Source: an uncultured Alphaproteobacteria bacterium (GTDB taxonomy: Bacteria > Pseudomonadota > Alphaproteobacteria > Thalassobaculales > Thalassobaculaceae). From it: a DNA stretch of 64,000 bases. This document shows, in pieces, positions 36,457-46,207 of this stretch (positions are counted from its first letter, which is position 1; each line of letters opens with the position of its first letter). The notes beneath the pieces are model-generated. The model had not been told where the DNA came from and ran no database searches. It saw only the letters and a list, made by a program, of their open reading frames with translations. A program made the translations under genes and the position numbers. The DNA is taken from contig CACOPQ010000001.1 in assembly GCA_902629125.1 (NCBI GenBank), positions 124,001-188,000 of the forward strand. The letters run 5' to 3'.

Positions 36457-36993
36457 TTAAGTTTTAGTATTTTGTAAACCAAGTCCGCTCCCGCGCGCCA
36501 TTGCAACTACTCCTCCACGGGTGATTTCTATCTTTCCCAATCCGGACATTAATTCTATGAAAGCGTTTAATTTATTTGGGCTCCCAGTCAGTTCGAAAAC
36601 AAAGCTGTTTAACGTACTATCGATAGCACGCGCTCGAAACATATCGGCTATACGAAGCGCTTCAATGCGACGTGCCCCGGCGTTTACAACTTTAATGAGA
36701 GCCAACTCCCGCTCTAGACAGGGGCCTTGAATAGTAAGATCCTCAACGATATGCACCGGTACTAAACGATCTAAAAGAGCTTTGATTTGATCAATAACCA
36801 TATCAGTACCAGAAGTCACGATCGTGATACGAGAGTATCCTTTAACGGCGTCTATTTCAGACACTGTTAAACTTTCAATGTTATAGCCTCGGCCTGCAAA
36901 AAGACCTATAACTCTTGCTAACACGCCAGGCTCGTTATCAACTAAAACTGCTATAGTATGCCTTCGGTCTAAGTTGGGCTGTTGTGAAACCAA
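36457..36993 (-). CDS. ilvN: Acetolactate synthase small (regulatory) subunit
   Basis: The protein has 178 residues. The N-terminal ACT domain (about 10-85) begins RRHTIAVLVDNEPGVLARVIGLFAGRGYNI in two adjoining blocks of family sequence, and the C-terminal ALS_ss domain follows (ELALIKV, ADMFRARAIDS, ELTGSPNKLNAFI). It gives valine feedback control and stimulates the catalytic subunit in branched-chain amino-acid synthesis. It follows ilvB with a 64-base gap on the same strand. Also known as ilvH in some annotations. Confidence 0.95.
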   Translation of the reverse strand: MVSQQPNLDRRHTIAVLVDNEPGVLARVIGLFAGRGYNIESLTVSEIDAVKGYSRITIVTSGTDMVIDQIKALLDRLVPVHIVEDLTIQGPCLERELALIKVVNAGARRIEALRIADMFRARAIDSTLNSFVFELTGSPNKLNAFIELMSGLGKIEITRGGVVAMARGSGLGLQNTKT

Positions 36994-37057
36994 CGGTCTG
37001 CTCCTTTTAACCGATTAGGAAGTTTTACCCACTTTTCTAACTACTGGTTATTGACGA

Positions 37058-38845
37058 TCAAACTAGTGCCATTCCTGCCGCCGAGGTTTTCGAGTTCTCC
37101 GTATCTTCAGCACTTAGGATCATCTCGTTGTGCGCGGCGCCAGACGGTATCATCGGGAAGCAACTTTCTTCTTTGTTAACGCGGATATCGGCTAGAAAAA
37201 ACGTCTCCGAATTAATCATTTCATCAATTACGTTATCTAAATCATCAACTGTCTCCGCCACCATACCAGTTCCTCCAAAAGATTGTGCCAACTGGATGAA
37301 GTCGGGCAATGACTCAGTATAGCTTTGGGAATACCTGCTTCCGTGATTTAATTCCTGCCACTGCCTTACCATACCCATCCATTGGTTATTAATAATAAAA
37401 ACTTTTACCGGTAGTCTATATTGAATAATCGTGGAGAACTCTTGCATATTCATTAATATAGATGCATCCCCAGCTATATCTATGACAAGCGCATCAGGAT
37501 GAGCGATCTGCGTTCCCATAGCTGCGGGTAGGCCATAACCCATTGTTCCTAGTCCTCCAGAAGTCATCCATCTATTTGGCTTATCAAAGCCAAAGTATTG
37601 GGCAGCCCACATTTGGTGCTGACCAACTTCGGTACTAATAAAAACTTCTTTATTCTGCGTCTTTTCAAATAGTCTTTTTATAGCAAACTGAGGCTTAATA
37701 ATTTTCCCATCTTGTTCAAATTTTAGACATTCCTTACTTCTCCAGGAATTAATTTCACTCCACCACAATTTAAGACTATCTGCATTCGGCGATAATTTTT
37801 TCTTTTTCCAATAATCTATGATTGTTGTTAAAACACGCTCTGCATCACCAATAATCGGTATATCTGCTACGACATTTTTGTTAATTGACGATTGGTCTAT
37901 GTCTATATGTATTTTTGTCGCGTGCGGAGAAAATGCATCAATCCTACCGGTTACTCGGTCATCAAATCGAGCACCAATGTTTAACATTACATCGCAATTA
38001 TGCATTGCTAAATTTGCTTCATATGTACCGTGCATCCCCAACATTCCAAGAAAATTTGGATTGGACGCAGGGAAAGCTCCCAAACCCATTAGTGTTAAAG
38101 TCACGGGGAATCCGGTTATATCTGCAAATTCCTGAAGTAACTTACAGGCTGCTGGTCCTGAGTTTATTATGCCACCACCACCATAGATGATTGGACGTTG
38201 AGCTTTAGCAAGTAATTCTGCTGCTTGTTCAATTTTCGTTAAATCGCCATTCTTTTTAGGTTGATATGCACATGGTCTAACATCTTTTGGAGCGAAATAC
38301 GGAGCGTCGGCAAATAATATATCTTTCGGCAAGTCCACTACGACTGGCCCTGGCCGACCATTTGCAGCCACATAAAATGCTTCGTGCATAACGTCTGATA
38401 ATTCATCAGATTTTTTTACTAGATAATTATGTTTTGTACATGCTCTAGTAATTCCTGTTGTATCAGCCTCTTGGAAGGCGTCTGTGCCAATTAAGTGCGT
38501 TGGAACCTGACCTGTTAAGCAAACTATTGGGATGCTATCCATGAGAGCGTCCGTCAATCCTGTTACAGCGTTGGTAGCCCCGGGACCAGATGTCACGAGC
38601 ACTACGCCTATTTTTCCAGTTGATCGCGCGTACCCTTCTGCAGCATGCACCGCTGCCTGCTCATGGCGGACTAAAATATGTCGAAGGTTATTTGTTTTAA
38701 AAAGTTCATCATAGAGGGGAAGTACAGCACCCCCAGGATAACCAAAAATGACCTCAACACCTTGATCCTGTAGAGCTTTAACAATTACCTCGGCACCCGA
38801 GAAGTAGTCTGTTGGTTTTCTAGCAATATTTGGTTCACCTGTCAT
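37058..38845 (-). CDS. ilvB: Acetolactate synthase large (catalytic) subunit
   Basis: A 595-residue ThDP enzyme. The N-terminal domain has FGYPGGAVLPLYD and RHEQAAVHAAEGYAR, with the catalytic Glu at about residue 60. The central FAD-binding domain has IIYGGGGI, and the C-terminal ThDP domain has GDASILMNMQEFST and NNQWMGMVRQWQ (the GDG..NN-type motif). It condenses two pyruvates, or pyruvate and 2-oxobutyrate, in the first step shared by valine, leucine and isoleucine synthesis. The 228-base region before it holds a possible Ile/Leu-rich leader peptide, so attenuation is a candidate form of control. Confidence 0.97.
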   Translation of the reverse strand: MTGEPNIARKPTDYFSGAEVIVKALQDQGVEVIFGYPGGAVLPLYDELFKTNNLRHILVRHEQAAVHAAEGYARSTGKIGVVLVTSGPGATNAVTGLTDALMDSIPIVCLTGQVPTHLIGTDAFQEADTTGITRACTKHNYLVKKSDELSDVMHEAFYVAANGRPGPVVVDLPKDILFADAPYFAPKDVRPCAYQPKKNGDLTKIEQAAELLAKAQRPIIYGGGGIINSGPAACKLLQEFADITGFPVTLTLMGLGAFPASNPNFLGMLGMHGTYEANLAMHNCDVMLNIGARFDDRVTGRIDAFSPHATKIHIDIDQSSINKNVVADIPIIGDAERVLTTIIDYWKKKKLSPNADSLKLWWSEINSWRSKECLKFEQDGKIIKPQFAIKRLFEKTQNKEVFISTEVGQHQMWAAQYFGFDKPNRWMTSGGLGTMGYGLPAAMGTQIAHPDALVIDIAGDASILMNMQEFSTIIQYRLPVKVFIINNQWMGMVRQWQELNHGSRYSQSYTESLPDFIQLAQSFGGTGMVAETVDDLDNVIDEMINSETFFLADIRVNKEESCFPMIPSGAAHNEMILSAEDTENSKTSAAGMALV

Positions 38846-38920
38846 TTGGCATTTTTTCTTTAAGGGTTTCGCGTTGAGTTTTTAATTAATAATAATCCGA
38901 ATGATTAATGGCCAGAAGCA

Positions 38921-38980
38921 TTACCTTAATCCAATAATAGCGTCAATCAAATATCGAGTTATTCGAAGGTTTTTAATCAT
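38921..38980 (-). CDS. Possible Ile/Leu-rich leader peptide of ilvB
   Basis: A 19-codon reading frame, MIKNLRITRYLIDAIIGLR, ends 75 bases before the ilvB start. Eight of the 19 residues are Ile (5) or Leu (3), as in leader peptides of branched-chain attenuators. The upstream GGAAAAG is a weak ribosome site. The only hairpin seen between it and ilvB is short (TAATC-N5-GATTA, 38893-38907) and lacks a run of U, so a terminator is not clear. The AT-rich genome favours Ile codons by chance, so this stays tentative. Confidence 0.35.
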   Translation of the reverse strand: MIKNLRITRYLIDAIIGLR

Positions 38981-39073
38981 CAACTTTTCCAATTATTGCG
39001 CAAACAGCCACTAAAAGGTCTTTGTAGAAAAGATTTATCCCAACAACTTGTTTATATCTTTCGTAACGAAGTG

Positions 39074-39997
39074 TTATCTAAGAAAATTCACGATCTTTTC
39101 AAAACAATCCAATATTGTTTTTCTACAACACAGGTTTTGAATTAAGAAATCTTCATCCAATTGATTACGAAACCAAGTTAATTGCCTTTTTGCATATCGA
39201 CGGGTTGTTCGCTGGGCTTGCTCTACGGCATCACTTAATTCAAGTTCGCCTCTGGTGTATTTTATTAACTCGAGTAAGCCAAGTGTTTTCGATGCGGGTA
39301 GGTCAGGGCTAGCACTTATAGAATTAAGTGCTCTTGCTTCTTCTATGGCACCTTGTTCAACAAACTCCAAAAACCTTTTGTCGCATTGAGGATATAGGGC
39401 CTCCCTTTTTGGCATTAAACAAACTTTGAAAAACTTATGTTGAGTTCCTGAATTCCTTGAAAGTTCGTGCCAATAGGAAAGCGGTTTAGTTGTTGCTGTG
39501 AATACTTCCCACGCTCTTAGCAAGCGATTTGTATCGCCCGTTTTAATACGACCAGCGGAAACAGGATCATTTTTTGATAATAAATCTCTGAAGCCCTCGT
39601 TCCCTAGTTCCTCAATTTTTTTTCTTGCCTTTAATTTTATAGATAGAGGTATATTTGGAATGGCCGATAATTCGTTTAGCAAAAACTTTATATAAAGCCC
39701 CGTTCCGCCACATATGATAGGAAGATGCCCGGAGAGCTCACATTCCTTAATTGTTTCGAGTGCCATTTTTCTCCAAATACCAAGGGTGCAAGGCTTTAAA
39801 ATTGACATTATCCCATATAGGCGATGCGGCGCCTGTCGGTAATCATCTGAGGTTGGTCTACCTGATAGAACTTTTATCTCGCGGTATACTTGAATTGAGT
39901 CAGCATTAATAATTACACCCTTAAATTTTTCTGCCAAATTCAAAGCCAAACGCGACTTGCCAGCACCTGTCGGCCCACAAATTATTACTGCTTTCAT
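39074..39997 (-). CDS. miaA: tRNA dimethylallyltransferase
   Basis: The protein has 307 residues. The P-loop GPTGAGKSRLAL (about 8-19) is followed by NADSIQVYREI and SGRPT, then IICGGTGLYIKFLL (about 95-108), which are MiaA hallmarks, and by RRYAKRQLTWFRNQ near the C-terminus. It adds an isopentenyl group to A37 of tRNAs reading UNN codons. It is encoded upstream of ilvB on the same strand and divergent from serB; the miaA-ilv and miaA-serB linkage is common in Alphaproteobacteria. Confidence 0.95.
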   Translation of the reverse strand: MKAVIICGPTGAGKSRLALNLAEKFKGVIINADSIQVYREIKVLSGRPTSDDYRQAPHRLYGIMSILKPCTLGIWRKMALETIKECELSGHLPIICGGTGLYIKFLLNELSAIPNIPLSIKLKARKKIEELGNEGFRDLLSKNDPVSAGRIKTGDTNRLLRAWEVFTATTKPLSYWHELSRNSGTQHKFFKVCLMPKREALYPQCDKRFLEFVEQGAIEEARALNSISASPDLPASKTLGLLELIKYTRGELELSDAVEQAQRTTRRYAKRQLTWFRNQLDEDFLIQNLCCRKTILDCFEKIVNFLR

Positions 39998-40057
39998 GTA
40001 TTAATTACTCGCCAACAAATCTAGACATTTATCATCATATAAGGGCATATATTAATA

Positions 40058-40957
40058 ATGACACTTGTCCTTACACTCACTTCAGATCGTTTAATATACA
40101 AACTACATCCTGAATTAGTTCATCAGGTGGAGCAATTGTTATTTTCAAAAGGTGCAAACATTTGTTCTAATTGTTGGTTGGCTCAAGGGATGGCAGTAGA
40201 AATAAATTTTGATGGTATCCCTAGAGACCTTGCACTTGAATCAGCGGAATTATTTTTAGAACGAATCCCTGTGGATAAAAATATCCAAAAGAACATAAAT
40301 CGACGCAAAAAGATACTCTTAGCTGATATGGACTCTACAATTTTACAAATAGAAACACTTGACGTAATTGGTCATGCAATTGGTAAAGCGCGCGAAATCG
40401 CAGAAATAACTGAAAAAGCCATGAATGGAGACATTGACTTTGAAGCTGCTTTAAAAAATAGGGTTAAATTATTAGCAGGCGTGAATATAAATCAATTGAT
40501 CGAATTTGTACTTGAGAAACTTTTGATAACTCAAGGCGCCAACACATTGGTTAAAACAATGAAAGCCAATGGAGCGACCACAGCTTTGGTATCAGGTGGC
40601 TTCACGGTAATCACGGAAATCATTAGGGAAAAACTTAATTTTGATCTTTGCTATGGGAACACTTTGTCTGTCGATTCTTCCATTGTTACGGGCAATTTAA
40701 AGCCGCCTATTATCGATGGAGATGCAAAAGCGGCAATACTTGATCAAGAATGCGAAAAGTTAGAGATATCGAAGAACGATACTTTAGCCGTTGGAGACGG
40801 TGCAAACGATATACCCATGTTGACAAATGCCGGTTTAGGAGTCGGGTTTAGACCCAAGCCGGTAGTGAAGAACTACGCTTCCAATATAATTGAACACTGC
40901 GACCTTAGGGGGATTTTGTTCCTGCAGGGGTTCTCGGAAAGCGAGTTTCTCACATAA
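40058..40957 (+). CDS. serB: Phosphoserine phosphatase
   Basis: A 299-residue haloacid-dehalogenase-type phosphatase. The nucleophile motif LLADMDSTILQIE (about 87-99) has the DxDST pattern; motif II is VSGGFT (about 183) and motif III/IV is AVGDGANDIPML (about 247). The first 80 residues form an ACT-like regulatory region. It makes serine from phosphoserine in the cytoplasm. It is divergent from miaA (60-base gap) and converges with the degP gene. Confidence 0.95.
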   Translation: MTLVLTLTSDRLIYKLHPELVHQVEQLLFSKGANICSNCWLAQGMAVEINFDGIPRDLALESAELFLERIPVDKNIQKNINRRKKILLADMDSTILQIETLDVIGHAIGKAREIAEITEKAMNGDIDFEAALKNRVKLLAGVNINQLIEFVLEKLLITQGANTLVKTMKANGATTALVSGGFTVITEIIREKLNFDLCYGNTLSVDSSIVTGNLKPPIIDGDAKAAILDQECEKLEISKNDTLAVGDGANDIPMLTNAGLGVGFRPKPVVKNYASNIIEHCDLRGILFLQGFSESEFLT

Positions 40958-40998
40958 TGCGATTTACCATCGAGACAATCGAGCTATCATAAAACAAG

Positions 40999-42531
40999 TT
41001 ATTCCGTGACGCGTAATCCAAGAAATCTTATGGAGCCTTGTCGATTAATTGTGAAGAGAACTGACTTTTTGTCTTTTGATTCGATGATTTTCGTTATCAG
41101 CATTTTTACCGCTATAGCTGTTTTTACCTTTGTTTGATTAACTTCAACTAGTACATCGCCTAACCGAACGCCCTTCTCTGCAGCTAAACCGTTTGGATCT
41201 AATTTTGTAACCACTACGCCCTTTATTTTTGCGTCGATAGAGAATTTCTTCCTTAACTTCGAGTTCATATCCTCTAGCGACAAGCCCAGTCGAACCAACT
41301 TAACTGACTTAGGCTTCTCTTCGTCTCCAGTTTTACCTGCTCCCGACGCCTTAGTTAACGCATCTTCTTCGAGTTCACCAATTCGGACTATTATTTTCAT
41401 TTTCTTGCCGCTTCGCCATAGCTCGACGGGTACATCTATACCGATAGGTGTTTCAGCAACTATCCGGGGCAACCTCCTCATCGATTCAACCTTTTTACCA
41501 TTAAAAGTCAGGATGACGTCTCCTGGTTTAATACCAGCTCTTTTAGCGGGGCCATTTTGCGAAACTTCAGCTACCAAGGCACCAGATGTATCTTTAAGGC
41601 CGAAGCTATCTGCAATCTCATCTGTTACCATCTGAATTCTAACACCAAGCCAACCTCTTTTAGTGCGTCCGAAGTCTCTCAATTGGGCGATGACTGGCTT
41701 CGCGAGTCGCGAGGCCACCGCAAATCCTATTCCTACGGACCCCCCGCTTTGAGAAAAAATAGCCGTATTGATGCCGATAACTTCGCCATCCAGATTGAAC
41801 AAGGGGCCTCCCGAATTACCCTTATTGATAGACGCGTCAGTTTGAATGAAGTCGTCATATGGTCCTTGGTTTATATCTCGTCCCCTCGCAGAGACGATTC
41901 CCGCGGTAACGGTACCACCCAACCCAAAAGGGTTACCAATCGCCACAACCCAGTCTCCAACCCGCAACTTTTCTGAGTCACCAAACGTCACGGCAGAAAG
42001 TTTCGTTTTACCAGGATCTATACTAAGAACAGCTAAATCTGTTTTAGGATCACGGCCAAGAATTTTTGCTTTGAATTCGGTTTCATCTTGCAACCTAACC
42101 TTAACCTCGTCCGCATCAGCAATAACATGGTTATTTGTGATAATTATACCAGATGAGTCAATTATGAAGCCCGATCCTAAAGAGCGCGCGCGCCGGCGGG
42201 GCTTCCCATTGTTTGGCATCTCGCCTTTTCGTCCGTTTCGCTCCATGAAATCCTTGAAGAACTCTTCAAAAGGCGAACCTGGAGGGAATTGCGGAAAATT
42301 TTGCCCTGAATTACCACCTTGTTCTATTATCTGAGTCGTAGAAATATTAACAACTGACGGTAGTAACTTTGCCGCCAAATCGGCAAAACTTTCGGGCAAG
42401 GCGTTTGCCTCCGAACGTGGATAAAGCGATAGCACAAGCACCAAAAGCAGCAGCTTGACTTCACGTAAAAGAAAAAAGGGCTTATTACCTACGAGTTCTA
42501 CAGGCCTTGCTATTGGGAAAATTTTTCTCAT
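40999..42531 (-). CDS. degP: Periplasmic serine protease DegP/HtrA (Do-like)
   Basis: The protein has 510 residues. After an N-terminal membrane/signal segment (about 24-45), the trypsin-like domain carries the catalytic triad: His in TNNHVIADAD (about 134), Asp in KTDLAVLSID (about 165) and Ser in GNSGGPLF (about 240). Two PDZ domains follow, with VAEVSQNGPAKRAGIKPGDV and, near the end, VVTKLDPNGLAAEKGVRLGD. It degrades and refolds damaged envelope proteins. It lies downstream of hflK-hflC and a DUF2065 gene, the usual alphaproteobacterial protein-quality-control cluster. Confidence 0.95.
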   Translation of the reverse strand: MRKIFPIARPVELVGNKPFFLLREVKLLLLVLVLSLYPRSEANALPESFADLAAKLLPSVVNISTTQIIEQGGNSGQNFPQFPPGSPFEEFFKDFMERNGRKGEMPNNGKPRRRARSLGSGFIIDSSGIIITNNHVIADADEVKVRLQDETEFKAKILGRDPKTDLAVLSIDPGKTKLSAVTFGDSEKLRVGDWVVAIGNPFGLGGTVTAGIVSARGRDINQGPYDDFIQTDASINKGNSGGPLFNLDGEVIGINTAIFSQSGGSVGIGFAVASRLAKPVIAQLRDFGRTKRGWLGVRIQMVTDEIADSFGLKDTSGALVAEVSQNGPAKRAGIKPGDVILTFNGKKVESMRRLPRIVAETPIGIDVPVELWRSGKKMKIIVRIGELEEDALTKASGAGKTGDEEKPKSVKLVRLGLSLEDMNSKLRKKFSIDAKIKGVVVTKLDPNGLAAEKGVRLGDVLVEVNQTKVKTAIAVKMLITKIIESKDKKSVLFTINRQGSIRFLGLRVTE

Positions 42532-42633
42532 AAAATGTGTCCTCTTGAAGAAAATTATGCTTCGCTTTTAATTGTATATTATGACAAAAAGTTTGCTTTT
42601 TTATGGTTATACTGTGCAACAAGCCGCAGAAAA

Positions 42634-42825
42634 TTAAAAAAATTCCATAATAATCCAAACAAGGGCAACTCCAATTGCGGCTGTAAACAAGCCGGTCTGC
42701 CTGAGTACCGTGTCCGTAAATTGAGCCATTCGTTCCACTATACTTCGCATTTGCCTTGGGAACGCCGCGTATAGAAGTCCCTCAATAACTAAGACGAGCG
42801 CCAACGCAATAAAAAGATCGTGCAA
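42634..42825 (-). CDS. DUF2065 family small membrane protein
   Basis: A 63-residue protein with two transmembrane helices (about 4-20 and 42-60), joined by a basic loop containing FPRQMRSIVERM. This matches the YjeT/DUF2065 family, which is regularly found between hflC and degP in Proteobacteria. Its function is unknown; co-location suggests a part in FtsH/HflKC membrane quality control. Confidence 0.85.
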   Translation of the reverse strand: MHDLFIALALVLVIEGLLYAAFPRQMRSIVERMAQFTDTVLRQTGLFTAAIGVALVWIIMEFF

Positions 42826-42863
42826 GGTTTCCTCTCTGCATGTCTGATAGCAGACTTTGACAC

Positions 42864-43742
42864 CTATTTTGCGGACTGCTTGCCGGTAATATCACCAAAA
42901 AATCTAAAGAAGTCGCTATTTGGCGAGATTACCAACGTTGTATCTTCTGATCCTATAGACTTACTGTAGGCCTGCATAGACCTGTAAAATGCAAAGAATT
43001 CCGCGTCCTGATTGAAAGCATCTGCGTAGATTTTAATAGCTTGGCTATCACCCTCACCGCGCAATGTCTCAGCCTTTTTGTTTGCCTCGGCTAAAATAAC
43101 AATCTTCTGCTTTCCTGCGTCTGCTCTAATACCCTCTGCCATTTCAAAGCCGCGCGCCCGAAACTCTTTAGCCTCTCGTTCCCGTTCGGATTTCATTCTG
43201 TTTTCAATGTTACTTCGCGTCTCATCTGGATAATCAGCTCTACGAACTCGAACTTCAACTATCTCCATGCCAAACCTTTTCACGGCATCGTTAACAGCCT
43301 TCTGGATATCGACCATAATGGTCGCCCGCTTACCAGATAAAATATCTAATAGTGTCTCATTACCTAAGACCCGACGGAGTGAAGAGTTGATTATGGGCGT
43401 TAACTTTCCAGAAACCTCACTAACTCGGCGTGTGGTCTGGTAAAAAAGAAGTGGATCAGTAATTCTATATCTCGCATACGAGTCTACATCTAGTCTCTTT
43501 TGATCCGCCAAAATCATCCTTTCCTTCGGAGGGTCGAGGTCTAGTACCCTTTTTTCATAGTAAACAACCTCTTCAGCAAAGGGCACCTTCACGTAGAGTC
43601 CCGGTTCCCTGATAGTTTCCTGCGGCTTGCCAAAAAAGAGAACTATAGCCTGCTGAGTCTGCTCAACAATAAACAGAGAACTGCTTGCGATTACCACCAA
43701 TACCGCTATTAGTGCGCCCAACCCAATTAATAACTTATTCAT
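42864..43742 (-). CDS. hflC: HflC, modulator of FtsH protease (SPFH family)
   Basis: The protein has 292 residues: an N-terminal membrane anchor (about 4-24) and an SPFH/band-7 domain beginning IVEQTQQAIVLFFGKP. A typical helical C-terminal part has RMKSEREREAKEFRARG and ILAEANKKAETLRGEGDSQA. HflC and HflK form a large periplasmic cage around FtsH and restrain its proteolysis. Its start overlaps the hflK stop, so the two are translationally coupled. Confidence 0.95.
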   Translation of the reverse strand: MNKLLIGLGALIAVLVVIASSSLFIVEQTQQAIVLFFGKPQETIREPGLYVKVPFAEEVVYYEKRVLDLDPPKERMILADQKRLDVDSYARYRITDPLLFYQTTRRVSEVSGKLTPIINSSLRRVLGNETLLDILSGKRATIMVDIQKAVNDAVKRFGMEIVEVRVRRADYPDETRSNIENRMKSEREREAKEFRARGFEMAEGIRADAGKQKIVILAEANKKAETLRGEGDSQAIKIYADAFNQDAEFFAFYRSMQAYSKSIGSEDTTLVISPNSDFFRFFGDITGKQSAK

Positions 43743-44899
43743 TAGTTGTTAGCTCCCTGTGACGAAGAATTGTTTTGCTGCTTCTTTTTAATTTCTGGAA
43801 GGGGCAGGTACGGAACTACGCCTGCACCAGCTTTGCCAACTTCGCTGTCGATTATCACTTTATTAACATTAGAAAAAATGCCTTCCAGCGTTTCGAGATA
43901 TATACGAGTGGTCGTCACATCTTTAGATTGTCTGTATGCTTGGTACACCGAATTAAACCTATTAGCATCACCCTGCGCTCTATTAACAACTTCCTGCCTA
44001 TATGCTTCAGCACCCTGCAAGAGCTGCTGTGCCTCACCTCTAGCTCGCGGTACAATGTCATTCCTAAAGGCTTCCGCCTCATTTTTTAACCTATCCATGT
44101 CTTGCCTAGCTCGGGAAACTTCATCAAAAGCATCAATAACATTTTTTGGCGGTAAAACGGCAAGTAGTTGGACTTGTCTAACTTGTATACCCGCTTGATA
44201 TTCCGACATTAATTTTTGAAGCGACGATAATGTCCGAGCTTCAATATCTTCCCTGCGACTTGTCAATGCCTCTTGAATTGGTGTTTGACCGATTATCGCG
44301 CGCATCACAGATTCAGCAGCCATTTTTACTGTCTCGTCTGGATTCCTAATATTGAAGAGATAGTTTGGAGCATCTGATATTCGCCAGAAAACCACAAAAT
44401 CGATATCTACAATGTTTTCGTCGCCGGTAATCATTTGACTTTCTTCTGGCATATCTCGAACTGAGGCGCCCCGCCGCGATGACTCGCCTGACGTTCGCAA
44501 TCCAATTTCTATTCGATTCTCTGCTGTAACATCGGGAGTGTAGACTTTACCTATGGGTGCAGGCCAGTTCCAATGCAGGCCTGGATTTGTCGTAGTTCCC
44601 ACAAACCTTCCTAGTAGGACTGGAACACCCTCTTGGTTGGGCTGGACTCTATAAAAACCATTAGCCGCCCATATACCTAGCAAAACTAAGATAATAAGTA
44701 TCCAGGCCTTCAAACCGCCAAAGCCTTTCGGCAACAAGCTTCTCAGTTTAGCCTGGCCGCGGCGTATGACCTCATCGATATCAGGAGGCGTTTGCCCACT
44801 TCCTTGGTTCCCTGATCCTCGTCCCCACGGGGAGCCTGAGCCACCACTACCGCCGTTATTGCCCCACGGCCCGCCGCCGCCTTGATTATCCCAGGACAT
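43742..44899 (-). CDS. hflK: HflK, modulator of FtsH protease (SPFH family)
   Basis: The protein has 385 residues. A glycine-rich cytoplasmic N-terminus (repeats of GGS/GPWG, about 6-38) is typical of HflK, followed by one transmembrane helix (about 65-83), the band-7 domain (RVQPNQEGVPVLLGRFVG) and a helical tail (ARGEAQQLLQGAEAYRQEVV). It is the HflC partner in the FtsH-HflKC complex at the inner membrane. First gene of the set hflK-hflC-DUF2065-degP; divergent from mrp with about 150 bases between the two starts. Confidence 0.95.
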   Translation of the reverse strand: MSWDNQGGGGPWGNNGGSGGSGSPWGRGSGNQGSGQTPPDIDEVIRRGQAKLRSLLPKGFGGLKAWILIILVLLGIWAANGFYRVQPNQEGVPVLLGRFVGTTTNPGLHWNWPAPIGKVYTPDVTAENRIEIGLRTSGESSRRGASVRDMPEESQMITGDENIVDIDFVVFWRISDAPNYLFNIRNPDETVKMAAESVMRAIIGQTPIQEALTSRREDIEARTLSSLQKLMSEYQAGIQVRQVQLLAVLPPKNVIDAFDEVSRARQDMDRLKNEAEAFRNDIVPRARGEAQQLLQGAEAYRQEVVNRAQGDANRFNSVYQAYRQSKDVTTTRIYLETLEGIFSNVNKVIIDSEVGKAGAGVVPYLPLPEIKKKQQNNSSSQGANN

Positions 44900-45048
44900 T
44901 GATTTTCTCCCTTTACTACATCACCACCGCTAATAGCAGATGAATAGCCCTCTACGCAAACTAAACAATCGACCGAACCGGAAGTCCTCGAACGCAATTG
45001 ATATGTTCCTCACTATCACATATTGTTGCTTTCAAGGAGATTTCAAGC

Positions 45049-46173
45049 ATGGTTTCAATTTCTAAGGAAAATATTTTAGAAAAATTAGCATTGGTAAAAG
45101 ACCCTGAGCTTAGAAAAGACTTAGTTAGCCTTGATATGATAAGCGATATAATTATTAAAAATGGTAATATCGGTTTTTCGATAGAAGTTGACCCGAAACG
45201 AGGGCCATCCCTTGAACCTCTTCGGAAGGAGGCAGAGAACGTAGTCAGAAAAATACCGGGTGTTCTCTCTGTATCCGCAGTTCTTACGGCGCATAGAGGA
45301 ATACAAAACAACGAGAACACTCCAACAACTTCTAAAGCCCAACAACCCGTTGCATCCACGAATGGAAAATCTCGCGACCTAGCACCGGGCGTGAAAAATA
45401 TCATTGCAGTTGCATCAGGCAAGGGGGGTGTTGGCAAATCAACAACGGCAATAAATGTGGCTATTTCACTCGGCCTTCAAGGTTTAAAAGTAGGAATACT
45501 AGATGCGGATATTTATGGTCCGTCATTACCACGAATGATCGACGTAAATGAAAAGCCAAAAAGCCATGATGGAAAAACACTCGAGCCAATCCAAAAATAC
45601 GGTCTTAAATGCATGTCGATAGGCTTTCTGGTTCCAGAGGACACCCCTACTATCTGGCGCGGTCCAATGGTGATGAGTGCATTACAACAAATGCTGAAGG
45701 ACGTGGCTTGGGGCAATCTAGACGCCCTTGTTGTGGATATGCCACCAGGAACTGGTGATGCTCAACTTACAATGTCACAGCGCGTACCACTGGCTGGTGC
45801 TGTTATCGTGTCAACACCTCAGGATATAGCTCTTCTGGACGCTCGGAAGGGTTTAAATATGTTTAAAAAAGTAAATGTGCCAGTATTAGGTATAGTTGAG
45901 AACATGAGCACTTTTATTTGTCCTAAGTGCGGTGAGCCTACCGAAATATTTGGAACTGGCGGCGCCAAGCAGGAAGCGTTGCGTCTTGGAGTGGACTTCT
46001 TAGGTGGAATTCCTTTACACAAAGATATCAGAACTACTTCTGACGACGGCACCCCTATTGTATTGGAATTTCCTGACAGCATTCATAGTAAATCTTATAG
46101 AGATATTGCCTCTGCGATTTGGAAAAATGCAAGCAAACAGCGAAAAGCACCCCCAGTTATCAAAAGCCTTTAA
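45049..46173 (+). CDS. mrp: Mrp/ApbC/NBP35-type iron-sulfur cluster carrier ATPase
   Basis: About 374 residues from the ATG at 45049, which has AAGGAG nine bases upstream; a TTG at 44998 is in frame but has no ribosome site. The N-terminal MIP18/DUF59-like domain (about 5-85) is followed by the P-loop ATPase with VASGKGGVGKSTTAIN (deviant Walker A, about 124), DADIYGPSLPRM and VDMPPGTGDAQLT. A C-terminal CxxC pair (FICPKCG, about 285) would bind the Fe-S cluster. It carries or inserts [4Fe-4S] clusters in apo-proteins in the cytosol. Confidence 0.95.
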   Translation: MVSISKENILEKLALVKDPELRKDLVSLDMISDIIIKNGNIGFSIEVDPKRGPSLEPLRKEAENVVRKIPGVLSVSAVLTAHRGIQNNENTPTTSKAQQPVASTNGKSRDLAPGVKNIIAVASGKGGVGKSTTAINVAISLGLQGLKVGILDADIYGPSLPRMIDVNEKPKSHDGKTLEPIQKYGLKCMSIGFLVPEDTPTIWRGPMVMSALQQMLKDVAWGNLDALVVDMPPGTGDAQLTMSQRVPLAGAVIVSTPQDIALLDARKGLNMFKKVNVPVLGIVENMSTFICPKCGEPTEIFGTGGAKQEALRLGVDFLGGIPLHKDIRTTSDDGTPIVLEFPDSIHSKSYRDIASAIWKNASKQRKAPPVIKSL

Positions 46174-46207
46174 TAAAAATGGTTCCCCTATACATTCGAA
46201 CTAACCT

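Noticed and set aside
38921-38956. TTGACG-17-TAATGC as an ilvB promoter
   Set aside because: It lies inside the possible leader peptide frame and the -10 match is weak, so it was not listed as a feature.
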